64,000 nt of DNA, taken from assembly GCF_033297395.1 (NCBI RefSeq), contig NW_027041836.1, positions 264,860 to 328,859 on the forward strand, written 5' to 3'. A program made the translations under genes and the position numbers. Under the pieces are notes generated by a model. It was not told where the DNA came from. It was given only the letters and a program-made list of their open reading frames with translations, and searched no databases. Position 1 is the stretch's first letter; every line of letters starts with the position of its first letter. The DNA comes from Canariomyces notabilis. Taxonomy: Eukaryota; Ascomycota; Sordariomycetes; Sordariales; Chaetomiaceae. Positions 34,501 to 43,765 of this stretch are shown piece by piece.

Positions 34501-36284
34501 TGCAGCCATCCAAGACCGACGACAGCCGCATCGTAGCCCTGGAGAAGGAGGTTGCGAAGCTCAACAAGGAGGTAGAGAAGCTGCACGGAGAGACATCAAG
34601 CGTTGAGGATGAGATCAAGATGCTCCAGGACAAGATCATGGAGGTTGGTGGCGAGAAACTCCGCGCCCAACGAGCCAAGGTCGATTCCCTCAAAGAGGAG
34701 ATTTCGTCGCAGAATGAGGAAATGTCCAACGCCGAAGTCCGCAAGGCAAAGGCCGAGAAGCAAAGGGTCAAGCTTGCAAAGGACCATGCGAAGGCGTCCA
34801 AGGAGCTGGAGGCGGCAATCCGGGAATTCGAGCACCTCGAGGAAGAGATCCAGAATCAAGGAGACAAGGCCGAGGATTTCACGACACGGGTGGAAGAAGC
34901 CAAAGAGGCGCTCGCTGCGAAGAAGGAGGAGCTCTCTACCTTGAAGGCGGAGCTTGATGAGAAAACGGCTGAACTCAACGAGACTCGGGCTGTCGAGATT
35001 GAGATGCGCAACAAGCTTGAAGAAAGCCAGAAGGTTCTCGCTGACAATCAAGAGCGGCTGCAGTACTGGGAGAAGAAACTTTCCAAGCTCGCACTCCAGA
35101 ATATCGAGGATTTGGAGACTGGCGGCAGCAGCTCATCCGAGGTTCCCGCGGCCCAAGCTCCTCAAGCTGAAGGCGTGGACACGGACGAAGGCAAGGACGC
35201 AGATGGAGATACCGAGATGATGGACGCTGACGCCGAAGATGATACCGACCCTGACGCGCAACTTCAAGCCGAAGCTGAAGCCAACGACACGGCTGACCAG
35301 ACGATCCGGCCTGGCCGGCGAAACCCCCTGGAACTCCCGCGGTACACCAAGGACGAGTTGGCAGATATGAACAAGGTGACTCTTAAGGGTGAAATTGCCG
35401 CGCTCGAGGAGAAGATTCAGAACGTCAGCGTCGATCTGGGGGTGCTGGCTGAGTACCGGCGACGTGTCGAAGAGCACGCGGCACGGTCGTCCGACCTGGC
35501 GAGCGCTGTCGCGCAGCGTGACGCGGCCAAGAAGCGATGCGATGACCTCCGCAGGTTGCGACTCGAAGGCTTCATGGAGGGCTTCAGCACAATCTCCCTG
35601 CGGCTCAAGGAGATGTACCAGATGATCACGATGGGCGGCAACGCCGAACTGGAGCTCGTTGATTCCCTGGATCCGTTCAGCGAGGGCATCCTTTTCAGCG
35701 TGATGCCGCCCAAGAAGTCGTGGAAGAACATCAGCAACCTGTCAGGTGGCGAGAAGACGCTCAGCTCACTGGCGCTGGTGTTTGCGCTGCACCACTACAA
35801 GCCGACACCGCTGTACGTCATGGACGAGATTGATGCTGCGCTGGATTTCAGGAACGTAAGTCATCATGATAATAGTAATATCAATATTGCAGCCGTCTAC
35901 CTCCAACCCACATTCCACACTACCCATAGGGGGATACTGATTTTTTACTCCCGGCTACTACAGGTATCGATTGTAGCAAACTACATCAAGGAGCGCACGA
36001 AGAACGCCCAGTTCATCGTCATCTCGCTGCGCAACAACATGTTTGAGCTGGCCGCCCGGCTCGTCGGCGTCTACAAGGTCAACCACATGACCAAGAGTGT
36101 CACGATCGAGAACCGCGATTACGTCGTCGGGAGGAACCAGCGGGCTCCTCACGGGCAAGGGCAGAACCATCCTCAGCAACAGCGCGCTCAGCAGCAGCAA
36201 GTTCAGGCACAACAAGCACAAGCACAAACACAAACACAGACACAACAGGTTCGTCCATCTATCCTTCCGCATCGCCCGAGATGA
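31545..36284 (+). CDS. smc4: Condensin ATPase subunit SMC4
   Basis: Two exons (31545-35855 and 35964-36284), 1543 residues, start ATG at 31545. An acidic, Ala/Pro-rich tail of about 200 residues comes first. Then follow the SMC head with Walker A GPNGSGKS (256-263), a long coiled coil, a hinge around residues 745-900, a second coiled coil broken by an acidic insert (about 1190-1250), the ABC signature LSGGEKT (1399-1405) and Walker B LYVMDEIDAALD with Asp1427-Glu1428. The block VSIVANYIKERTKNAQFIVISLRNNMF after the intron is the usual SMC4 ending. SMC4 pairs with SMC2 in condensin and uses ATP to loop and compact mitotic chromosomes. The 108-nt intron is a multiple of three with no stop, so naive translation inserts 36 foreign residues. 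The tail is unusually Gln/Ala/Thr-rich. Confidence 0.96.
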   Translation: MSTRPTRRTRRTAIVESSDEDMPDAPQQNEEDEDDFEPAPAPASRRSTQSKRKTTTTTTTAEAPAPTAPKRRGRPKKSSVAPAPDPEPSQAFDPDETAATATTATTATTAAPEEDQVPAKKPSTRTRKSVAPRANKSATPELEPPAPALKQSSSPATSYLRHVPLADITTIMANEQRKQADETVLAAVKPIKAMDTILEKPMDIMLKSRNMAMPLVEDIGPKARIVITYLILTNFKSYAGRQEVGPFHASFSSVVGPNGSGKSNVIDSLLFVFGFRASKMRQGKISALIHNSAQYPNLDYCEVAVHFCEVMDLPGGGHEVIPNSELVISRKAFKNNSSQYYINGKSSNFTTVTTLLRDRGVDLDHKRFLILQGEVESIAQMKPKAANEHEDGLLEYLEDIIGTSKYKTPIEEAAAEVETLNEICLEKSGRVQHVEKEKNSLEDKKNKALAYVRDENELTMKQSALYQLYVSECEDNLAVTEEAIGQIQAQLDAELEKHHGSEVVIKQLEKAYSKGSKELEAQEKATQALIKEMTKFDQERVKFDEKRKFLTDKRKKLEKTIANSENADAEAAQTIEQCAEEIETRAQEIAALEQQVKEAEAELANIRESLKGKTQHLSDQIAAKQKSLEPWKEKINQKQSAIAVAESEMAILKEKANAGAVALEEMEAKIAAIEESQAAKAKEFEQCEAEKAALQKEGRRAVAELEKLAQEEPKFRAQLSNARQKADEARSSLSATQTQGNVLTALMHMKESGRIDGFHGRLGNLGTIDQQYDVAISTACSALDNFVTDTVEAGQQCIEYLRKTNLGRGNFICLDKLRVRDLSPIETPENAPRLFDLVKAKEDKFRPAFYHALQDTLVAKDLAQANRIAYGARRWRVVTLAGELIDKSGTMSGGGTTVKKGLMSSKLVADISKEQVAKLETDRDTLEQRFQDFQERQRELEARVRSLKEQIPQLDTKMQKIKLEVESSERNLVDAKRRAKELSKELQPSKTDDSRIVALEKEVAKLNKEVEKLHGETSSVEDEIKMLQDKIMEVGGEKLRAQRAKVDSLKEEISSQNEEMSNAEVRKAKAEKQRVKLAKDHAKASKELEAAIREFEHLEEEIQNQGDKAEDFTTRVEEAKEALAAKKEELSTLKAELDEKTAELNETRAVEIEMRNKLEESQKVLADNQERLQYWEKKLSKLALQNIEDLETGGSSSSEVPAAQAPQAEGVDTDEGKDADGDTEMMDADAEDDTDPDAQLQAEAEANDTADQTIRPGRRNPLELPRYTKDELADMNKVTLKGEIAALEEKIQNVSVDLGVLAEYRRRVEEHAARSSDLASAVAQRDAAKKRCDDLRRLRLEGFMEGFSTISLRLKEMYQMITMGGNAELELVDSLDPFSEGILFSVMPPKKSWKNISNLSGGEKTLSSLALVFALHHYKPTPLYVMDEIDAALDFRNVSHHDNSNINIAAVYLQPTFHTTHRGILIFYSRLLQVSIVANYIKERTKNAQFIVISLRNNMFELAARLVGVYKVNHMTKSVTIENRDYVVGRNQRAPHGQGQNHPQQQRAQQQQVQAQQAQAQTQTQTQQVRPSILPHRPR

Positions 36285-36826
36285 GCGGCCTTGAAAACGC
36301 TTCCTCGGTCGCGGTTGGTTTTGGTGAAGTGTGGTTTGGTTAATGTGTGGTTATGAGTCAGGCTGCGTCTGGCCCTGGGTTCGGTTTCGCATAGCATGTA
36401 ACGGAATGAATGGTCTTGTCGGGATTGGTCCGGGAGGATTCACTGGGTATGATCGGGTTCGGCGGAGTATAGAAAGGGAGGAGAGGGAAAGGAGGACGGA
36501 CGGGGTCATGAAAGTGCAACGAAGTATATGTCCTTGATTGTCGCTATGTTTGAGATGTCATCTGGTCGTTCGACCTTATGGATAATGCTTGCTCGCTCGG
36601 TTGGTGTCGGTTGTTTGATTGCCTTGGATTCCTCGTCCGCTTCATTCTTGGTATGTACGTATATCAGGCATACCTCCCAACGCGGTAATCGGGACGATGG
36701 AATTACACTGCATTTCCCGGTCATCTTGTGAATGAACGAATGGGCGATTTCCAACGTTTTCCAACCCAGAGTATGCCTACACCTTCCAGAGTCCAGACCA
36801 TAGTCCCAGTAAACGATCCGTCAAGA
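36285..36826. other. Convergent 3' region of SMC4 and RPAP1
   Basis: About 540 bp between two stop codons facing each other. It holds both 3' untranslated regions; no gene or repeat is visible. Confidence 0.6.
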
Positions 36827-38170
36827 TCACAACCCCCGCCACTTTTCCCTCCACCCGCCCTTCTCAAACAGCCACAACGCCTCAGTCGCGTAGGCCTTGG
36901 CACTCAGATGGCCCCTGCCCTCGGGCAGAGTCGCCTCCTCCTCGAGGCTCTCGAGCACCTTGCCCTCCCTGACGCAGCGCCAGAGGGCAAAAGCCAGGTC
37001 GTCCTCGTCGCCGCCGCGCCCGCCAGCGCCGCCGCCCCAGTCCCCCCTGCCAAGGCGGTACAGAATGCGCCCTAGCGTCTGGTAGGCGACGCAGCGCTGC
37101 GCGGGCACGGCCGAGCGCGCCAGGCGGGCTAGTTCGGGGATCGTGTACCCGGCCGCCTCGGGCGCCTCGCCGTGGTGGTGCAGGCCCTTGGTCACGGGTA
37201 TGGTGCGGCTCAGGCGCGGGGGGATCAGGGCGCCGCGGAAGTCGAAGCGCAGCGCCGAGACGGGTAAGGATTCCTGCCCCGGGTAGTACGGCGACTCGCG
37301 GTCCGCGGGCGAGTCCTGCGACGGTATGGGCGCCATCCAGGCCAGCTTGGACGGGTCGGCGGGTAGGGTGGGGAAGAATTTCTTGTGCATCGTCTCGAGG
37401 AAGTCAGGGTCGGATGGGTCGAGGTCGGGTACGGTCGGCGGGCGGGGGAAGTGGGTTTTGGGTGGCGGCAGGGTTGTGTCGGGGTTGGTGTTGGTGGTGT
37501 TGTCGTCTTTGCGCGAGGCGCCGGATTCTGTCACGGGAAAGAGGTCGGCTGGAGGCACCGGCGGGGGGTCGTCTTCGTCAAAGGTGACTGTTTTTCTGGG
37601 TTTGCTGCTGCCCTTTGGCGCTGGAGCTGGGACCGTCTCGGGCTCCTCCGGCTCGTCTTCGACTGTCGCGCGGGGTGGTTTTGCTGGGACATCTAACCTT
37701 GATGATGATGGTGGTGTTGATGCAGGAACGGCGTCAAATGGTGACGGTCCGCTCGGCTCGTCGAGTGTCGCGCGGCTCAGTAACCTTTGGATGAACTTGG
37801 GATCCAGACCAGCGAACAGCTCCTTCTGGGCCTCGGCTATCTCCTCAGGCGACATTGAGTCTATCACGGCCTGATTCTCCTGGTCGATGCGCCGCCTCTC
37901 GTCCGCGTCTGCCGTTGCCTGTGAGCGAAGGCCATTCTGGTTTGGCGGTTTGACGAATACGTGTGAAGCTGTGGTTGCAGAGGTAGCTGGAGCAGGTGAA
38001 GCGGCTGGCGATTTCGCCTGTCGCTGCTGCTTAAACGCTGATACTCGTTTCTTGTGCGGAGGGAATCCGCTGACCGACGGTGTCGGCGCTGGCGGTGTTG
38101 GGAAGCTGGGCGTCTGGTCATCACCAATATCTCGTTCTTTGACGTCTAATACCTCTAGAGTGGTGTCCAT
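36827..38170 (-). CDS. Rba50/RPAP1-type RNA polymerase II assembly factor
   Basis: A single-exon gene on the minus strand, 447 residues, starting at the ATG at 38170 (MDTTLEVLDVKERDIGD). Residues about 97-134 carry the RPAP1 N-terminal motif (IDSMSPEEIAEAQKELFAGLD, then KFIQRLLSRA). Residues about 303-370 carry the RPAP1 C-terminal motif (LRFDFRGALIPP, YTIPELARLARSAVPAQRC). The linker is disordered and Pro/Thr-rich. Family members (yeast Rba50, human RPAP1) help assemble RNA polymerase II in the cytoplasm before nuclear import. The protein ends shortly after the C-terminal motif, as in fungal Rba50; human RPAP1 is much longer. It is divergent from HPC2 across 2.5 kb. Confidence 0.9.
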   Translation of the reverse strand: MDTTLEVLDVKERDIGDDQTPSFPTPPAPTPSVSGFPPHKKRVSAFKQQRQAKSPAASPAPATSATTASHVFVKPPNQNGLRSQATADADERRRIDQENQAVIDSMSPEEIAEAQKELFAGLDPKFIQRLLSRATLDEPSGPSPFDAVPASTPPSSSRLDVPAKPPRATVEDEPEEPETVPAPAPKGSSKPRKTVTFDEDDPPPVPPADLFPVTESGASRKDDNTTNTNPDTTLPPPKTHFPRPPTVPDLDPSDPDFLETMHKKFFPTLPADPSKLAWMAPIPSQDSPADRESPYYPGQESLPVSALRFDFRGALIPPRLSRTIPVTKGLHHHGEAPEAAGYTIPELARLARSAVPAQRCVAYQTLGRILYRLGRGDWGGGAGGRGGDEDDLAFALWRCVREGKVLESLEEEATLPEGRGHLSAKAYATEALWLFEKGGWREKWRGL

Positions 38171-40701
38171 TTTGTGCAAATGTCAAGTTCACTGGGTTTG
38201 GTTTGGAAAAGTTGGGTTTCAATGGATATTTCCATCAAGCTGTTTAACGCTATCTGACAGGATCTTATCTCCAGCTCCGCTTTTGCCCGCCGCTACTTAC
38301 ACCGTATAGGTACTGTACTTGTAATAATCGAAGTACACACTGTGTGCACATTCGCCAGGATGATAAGATCAAATGAGTATTCGTTCAAGTGCCAGTTTTG
38401 ACTACCTCAACTACCTGAGGTTAATAAAGGGGTGATGTGCCAGGAGCCTAGCCATATAGTCTGAGTAACCTACATGTCCAGTGTTCAATGTCGAATTCAG
38501 TCCTTTGTCCAGCACAGCGAGCACAGTCACAAATGGAGGGTCTTTTCCGTTTGATACAAAGTCTTGGCCAGGGTGTAGCCTAACAAGCTGTCTACCGTTA
38601 CTGCCCAAATAAGTGTCATCATATCTAAATATTTCAACGCCAAAGGTGTTTACCTAGTAAATGTATCAATCCTTGCCCAAACTCCTCAGGCTTGAACTTG
38701 AAATTGCCCAGGCTGCAGCTCGCAAATCGAAGCATTCTCCTGCTGCATGTGGCATGTGCAGCATGCCCCCCACTGTGTGCCGGCCTTGTCCTAAGTCCCG
38801 GCTTCCAGCCGACTGTTTCTGTCTCGAATTGCGGAGCTGCGGATTCCAGAGATGTCACGCAGCACCCACACATATTCGAAACGGGGTCGTGGGGTACAAG
38901 GACTGGGCCCGCTGACATGTACCCGCCAGGGCCCTGGTCCGTCTTATAACCTCAAATTCGATGTGCTTCTCCAATATACGGAGGTACATCGTACTTGTCT
39001 CGGGATCCGCTCTTGTACCATTGGCGTACTGTACATTAAGCTACCACGCGGCGATGCGAGCCTCTTCCGCGTCTTCGGCACACAACGAGCATGGGCCCCA
39101 CTTGAGTTACGAACGTCTTCCTCACTCTCTTCTCGATCAGAGTCGTCAACCCCTGTCACACCTCAAAAGAAGTCATGCCTAACACCCGATTTCTCTCGGG
39201 TGGGCCCAGGAAACCAGAGAACGGCGCCTGCGCGCTCTGCGGCGGGCGTCCGCTGATTGACCCATGACCGAACAGGATCCGCGTTCTCTTTCCTCCTTGT
39301 GCGAATTTCCCTTCTTGGTTTGGCTTGCTTCTTGATACATTGCACTACACAACGGAGGTCTTGTACTGTATTGTACATACATCGTATGTTTACTGGACAA
39401 CTCCTTGGCGTTGAGACCCCAATTTACCTGCCGGCTCCCTCGAGTACGGATAGAGGTCCTGTACGGAGTACTCTATCCATGCGTTCTGGTGTTTCTCATT
39501 TCCGTCTCTAGCGCGGTGCGGTGCATCCCGAATTTGATTATGGGTCTGCCGCTGGTTGTGGACAACGCTGACAGCATTTCCATCTTGCGAACCTCGCTTG
39601 GCTCCGCTCCTCGGTCAATGCACCCATTCTTATCCCCTATCCCATCCATCCGCATTTCCAAGGTGTTTCCCCGCCGCTCTGGCCCCCTTTTGGCCCCTTT
39701 GGCTCGCTCTCTTCCATCGGCGCCCGTTGAAGCTCTGCCAGCCAGGCCGCCCTGGTGGTTTAGTTCTTTTTTTCCAGATAAAATTTCCCTTGCATCTGAG
39801 GCCCCGGTTTTCCACTGCCAGTTGTGAAAATAATAAATGAGTGTAGGTACCAAAACGCAGCCGTTCCCCATGGTTCTTCTCGCCTCTCTCGCAATCCCCC
39901 AAATTTCCCCCCTTCTTCTCTGTTCTTAACGCGCAACGCAACAAAGTCAGTCGACTTTTCGGGTGCAAAGTGCAAAACCCATTTAAATCGTCTGCCATTT
40001 CTCCTTCTTGCATCGTGCAAAGGCCAGATTCAAACTCGGCGGACTCTGCCGAATTGAATCATACGCATTGATTGGCCGCGCACCAGTACGCTGGGTACTG
40101 TTTTACGCTTTTTGTCGGCCGACCGTGGTCAGATTTGCAGCGTCTTGGATGATTGAAGGTATTCAGAAGCTGGCATCTCCACCTGTGCAACTCGATTCGA
40201 AAGTCACAGTCGGCTACACATCGACGCTTGGGCCCAGTTCAGCCGACCAGCCAACCACAACGGTTCCTTTTGTCTCTTGGGCTCGACTTCCAACGCTTTG
40301 GGTGCCAAGGTACCTTTCCTCCTCCGCTCAACGCACACAACTTTCGGTACCTTCGTTTGGGGAGAGTTTGGGGCGCCTTTGGTATCAAACAGCCAATCAT
40401 CCAACGCAACGCCAGCTCTTGGAGTTTCTCTATCATCCCTCAGACATCTCACCAAAGGCGATTGGCGAGCTTCCGTTACCTTGTTTTGTCTTTGCTTCTT
40501 TGACCCTTTCAAGGGGCATTATTGAGGTGGCAGTTGTTGCCTTAATCTGTTTAGAGTTCATTCTCCCCTTCTTTTGCAAAGCAGTTACAACCGGACATCA
40601 TCGCAGTAAAGGAATAGGGCCGTGTGTTTGTTCGACATCCTCTTCAGTGGCTCTTTTGCCCGCTGGAGATTGACAGCGGGTGGCGGACACGACAGGTCGA
40701 G
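38171..40701. other. Long divergent region between RPAP1 and HPC2
   Basis: About 2.5 kb between two divergent start codons. The HPC2 side (about 39480-40700) is pyrimidine-rich and probably holds a long leader; a 221-codon frame at 40008-40673 begins at a non-ATG codon and looks like chance. A TACGGAGTA motif sits at 39462. No separate gene is supported. Confidence 0.5.
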
Positions 40702-42726
40702 ATGCAGCAGCACAACAGCTCATCACCGTCGTTGTCATCACCGCCCTCGGCACTCTCGGAGCCCGGCTCTCCGACTAGGATTATCAACGCCGGCCGCGCT
40801 AATATTGAAATGGATGAGATTATCGTCGATCCTGGCTCAGCATCTCGATTTGGCATCATGCAGCAACACCAGCCCGCCGAAACCCCCCAAAATATCCCAC
40901 TGACCGCCGCCGGCCTTCCGAGGAAGAAGCCCGGCAGGAAACCCGGCAGCACAGTCAAACCCAAGGCCCCCCCGGCCGATGGCAACTCCACAAATCCCGA
41001 TCAACCTAAACAGCGTCGCCCGCGGAAGCCCAAAGACCCTAATGCCCCTCCCACCCAGAGAAAGCGGAAGGCCGCAGCAACCGAGGGCAGCGATGCAACC
41101 TCGGAGATGGACGCGAGGTCTGCCTCGGGCCCGCCCCGCCAACCAAAAATCACCGAGCTCACGTCAATGCGGATGGCTCTGAATGCGCGTCCACCTCTTT
41201 CCGAGGTCGCATATCCCCAGCCTGCCCCGAAGCGAGAGGGTTCGATGCAGATGCACAACCTCCTAAACGAAGAGCCGCCTCCCAAACTCCAGCCCGCCGC
41301 GCCTGCGAGGCAGATGTTTGACCCAATCCGGGGAAATTACGATCCAATTCGAGAATCCGTGGCGGCCCGAGATTCGTACGGAACGGGCCCACTCGGCTCG
41401 CCCCGAGCGCCCACTCACGTAGTCAACCGGGCCAGCGCGTCTCCTTCGATTGCCAGCCTGGTAGATCCACACCCTGTCGCCAGCGCTATCTCCCCCATAC
41501 TGTCTAATACGCAGTATGGCAATCCCGCACCTCAGGCACGCTTTCCGGAGACAGTTTCCGTGCCGCCCTCTCCTTCCAATGCTGTGCGCAGCGCTCCTCA
41601 ACCTCTCCCCAAACCCACCCTTGCCGATGCCAGACGGCCTCCGCCCCCTCCCCCGGCACCCATCTCTGCAAGCAAACCCGAGTCAAAATCCACCTCGTTC
41701 ACCAGCATGACTACAGTCCCAAGCTCAACAGCCGCCACAGCGACGCCCGCCGCGCCGGCAACCGCGCCGAGCAAAAAGATTGCCGCCGTCGTGCAGCAGG
41801 AACGCGAGTCTAACAAGAAAGCCCGCAGCAGCAATTCCTCCTCACCAAAAATCAACAGCCTCAAGGACGCGCTCCCGCCCCTTCCCACCGGTGAAGGGCG
41901 CTCCATTCTCGACTTTGGGAAAGTTCGCCCCGGCGAGGAGATTGAAGCGCCGAGCATATCGCTGCACATACCCCTTAAACCGGGCGAGAACAACAAGTAT
42001 GTCAATTTCATGCGCATGGCCGAGGAGCGGTACGGCTGGGACGCCCTGCACCCGCGGCTGGCGGCCAGCCGGGAGCGCAAGGCCCGCATCGCCGCGGCCA
42101 CGGCTGCACTCGAGAAGAATGGGAGCGGCCGCGAGTCCGGGGATGAAATGGAGGAAGACTTGCAGCAGTCGGACGCCGAAAACAGTAATGTCGAGATGGG
42201 CGGGATGGGGGCGGCCAATGGTACCGGCTTGGGCATGAGCGGCCCGGAGGCGGCTCCGGCCAAGCCGGCTAGGAAGAAGCGCAACTTCAAAGAGGACGAG
42301 TATGACAAGGACGACGACTTTGTCGATGACTCGGAGCTGCTGTGGGAGGAGCAGGCGGCAGCTAGCCGGGACGGATTCTTTGTCTACAGCGGGCCGCTGA
42401 TACCCGAGATCGAGAAGCCTGCTGTTCCTGAGGGACCCCCTCGACGAGGCCGCGGGGGCAGAGGTCGGGGCAGAGGGGGTGCGGCGCGCGGTGAAAGCAG
42501 TGGCCGCGGCCGTGGGGGTGGGCCGGGCTCGAGAGGCGGGACGGTCAGGAAGCCGAGAATCACAAAGCTGGAGAAGGAGCAGAGGGACAAGGAAAAGGCG
42601 GAGCGCGAGAAGCTTGCGCAGTTGTCATCCAAAACTGGCGCGAGTCCGGGAGCTGCGGTGGCCAATGGCGTGTTAGGGCTTGGTGCCTCGGCGGCACAAG
42701 GCGCCGTGTCTGGGATCACCATGTGA
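40702..42726 (+). CDS. HPC2-type subunit of the HIR histone chaperone complex (ubinuclein family)
   Basis: A single-exon gene, 674 residues, start ATG at 40702 (MQQHNSSS); the frame upstream of it has no better ATG. Near the N-terminus an AT-hook-like RKKPGRKPGS is followed by basic stretches. The middle is Pro/Ser/Ala-rich and disordered. A conserved block (ISLHIPLKPGENNKYVNFMR, then AEERYGWDALHPR) leads to the Hpc2-related domain at about 528-550 (EDEYDKDDDFVDDSELLWEE). That acidic motif binds the HIRA/Hir partner in ubinuclein and Hpc2. Then come an RGRGG-rich stretch and a basic helix (KLEKEQRDKEKAEREK). The HIR complex deposits H3-H4 outside S phase and represses histone genes. Assignment to HPC2 rests mainly on the acidic motif and the preceding block. 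Confidence 0.8.
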   Translation: MQQHNSSSPSLSSPPSALSEPGSPTRIINAGRANIEMDEIIVDPGSASRFGIMQQHQPAETPQNIPLTAAGLPRKKPGRKPGSTVKPKAPPADGNSTNPDQPKQRRPRKPKDPNAPPTQRKRKAAATEGSDATSEMDARSASGPPRQPKITELTSMRMALNARPPLSEVAYPQPAPKREGSMQMHNLLNEEPPPKLQPAAPARQMFDPIRGNYDPIRESVAARDSYGTGPLGSPRAPTHVVNRASASPSIASLVDPHPVASAISPILSNTQYGNPAPQARFPETVSVPPSPSNAVRSAPQPLPKPTLADARRPPPPPPAPISASKPESKSTSFTSMTTVPSSTAATATPAAPATAPSKKIAAVVQQERESNKKARSSNSSSPKINSLKDALPPLPTGEGRSILDFGKVRPGEEIEAPSISLHIPLKPGENNKYVNFMRMAEERYGWDALHPRLAASRERKARIAAATAALEKNGSGRESGDEMEEDLQQSDAENSNVEMGGMGAANGTGLGMSGPEAAPAKPARKKRNFKEDEYDKDDDFVDDSELLWEEQAAASRDGFFVYSGPLIPEIEKPAVPEGPPRRGRGGRGRGRGGAARGESSGRGRGGGPGSRGGTVRKPRITKLEKEQRDKEKAEREKLAQLSSKTGASPGAAVANGVLGLGASAAQGAVSGITM

Positions 42727-43765
42727 GTTGGCGGACACATACAACACATTCATGGATGTGCGCACCTGTTGTTGAGGGTTATGTATTAATGGGGAGGGTC
42801 CCTGGGGAACGTGGTCTTCGAGGTTATCTATCCTCTCAACCCGGCCTTGACCCCGGTTGGGCTGTATTATTCATGAAAGAGGGGGCCGGGAATTAAGTCC
42901 AGGTGTCAGCAGGTTGCGGCGTCGGTGTGCTGCTCTCTTGGTCTGGCAGGCGTTCTGAGAGTTGTACCTCGGCATTCAGAGACACACTGGCTTTGCTTTG
43001 TCTCGCTTTCCCCCTTATCTGTTGTGGCGTTATCGAGAGGCATACTTACGGACGGGTACGATGGGTCTCAGTCCGGGTAGGACGGCATGGTTCGCGCTCC
43101 TCTCCCTCTTTTCTGTTCTCCTCTTTACATGCTGTTCGGCAAGACAGTTCATTTCCGGCGCCGTTTTCCTCACATGGCTCTGTTTTCTATCTATTGTATT
43201 CGCCCGTCCCTGGACATTGGCCTAACCGTCTGCGGCGACCGAGAAGCCGAAAACAAAGTTCCCAACCAACGCTGCCGGCGTAGGCGCAAGAACTACGGAG
43301 AACGGGAGGCAAAACAGGAATGACCAGTCGGAGGGTAAAGGGTTCGTTTGAGTCGGAAGAGATCGCACTTCCTTGCTAAGCAGCGACAGTTTTAGTGCTC
43401 CGGGTGTAGACTAGCTTGAGTGGAGAGCAAGCGAATAGACACGAATTCTGACAAATATTTGGTAGGGAGATACCATTCTCTATGGTGCCATGTGATCAGC
43501 GGTCGAGTTGGTTTATCGAATAATAGCAGGTTTGCAGACAGCTATTCTAGTAATATCGGTAGTGATCGGCGGCTGTGGAAGAATACCAGTACTGTACTTA
43601 TGCATACCCAGCTTACCTATGGATATGATGGAGTCTTACCGATTCTATGTTTGTACATACATCATAGACCTGGCCATGACTTTTACACGTTATACCCTGC
43701 TATGCAAACCGCTGGTGGGTAAATGCAGAAACGGCCGCGCACCGCCGTATGCCGGTTGACACTTA
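42727..43765. other. Convergent 3' region of HPC2 and the MFS gene
   Basis: About 1 kb between two facing stop codons, with no supported gene. Frames of 80-126 codons lack motifs. Confidence 0.55.

Noticed and set aside
40008..40673. 221-codon frame before HPC2
   Set aside because: Begins at a non-ATG codon in what is probably the HPC2 leader and has no motif.
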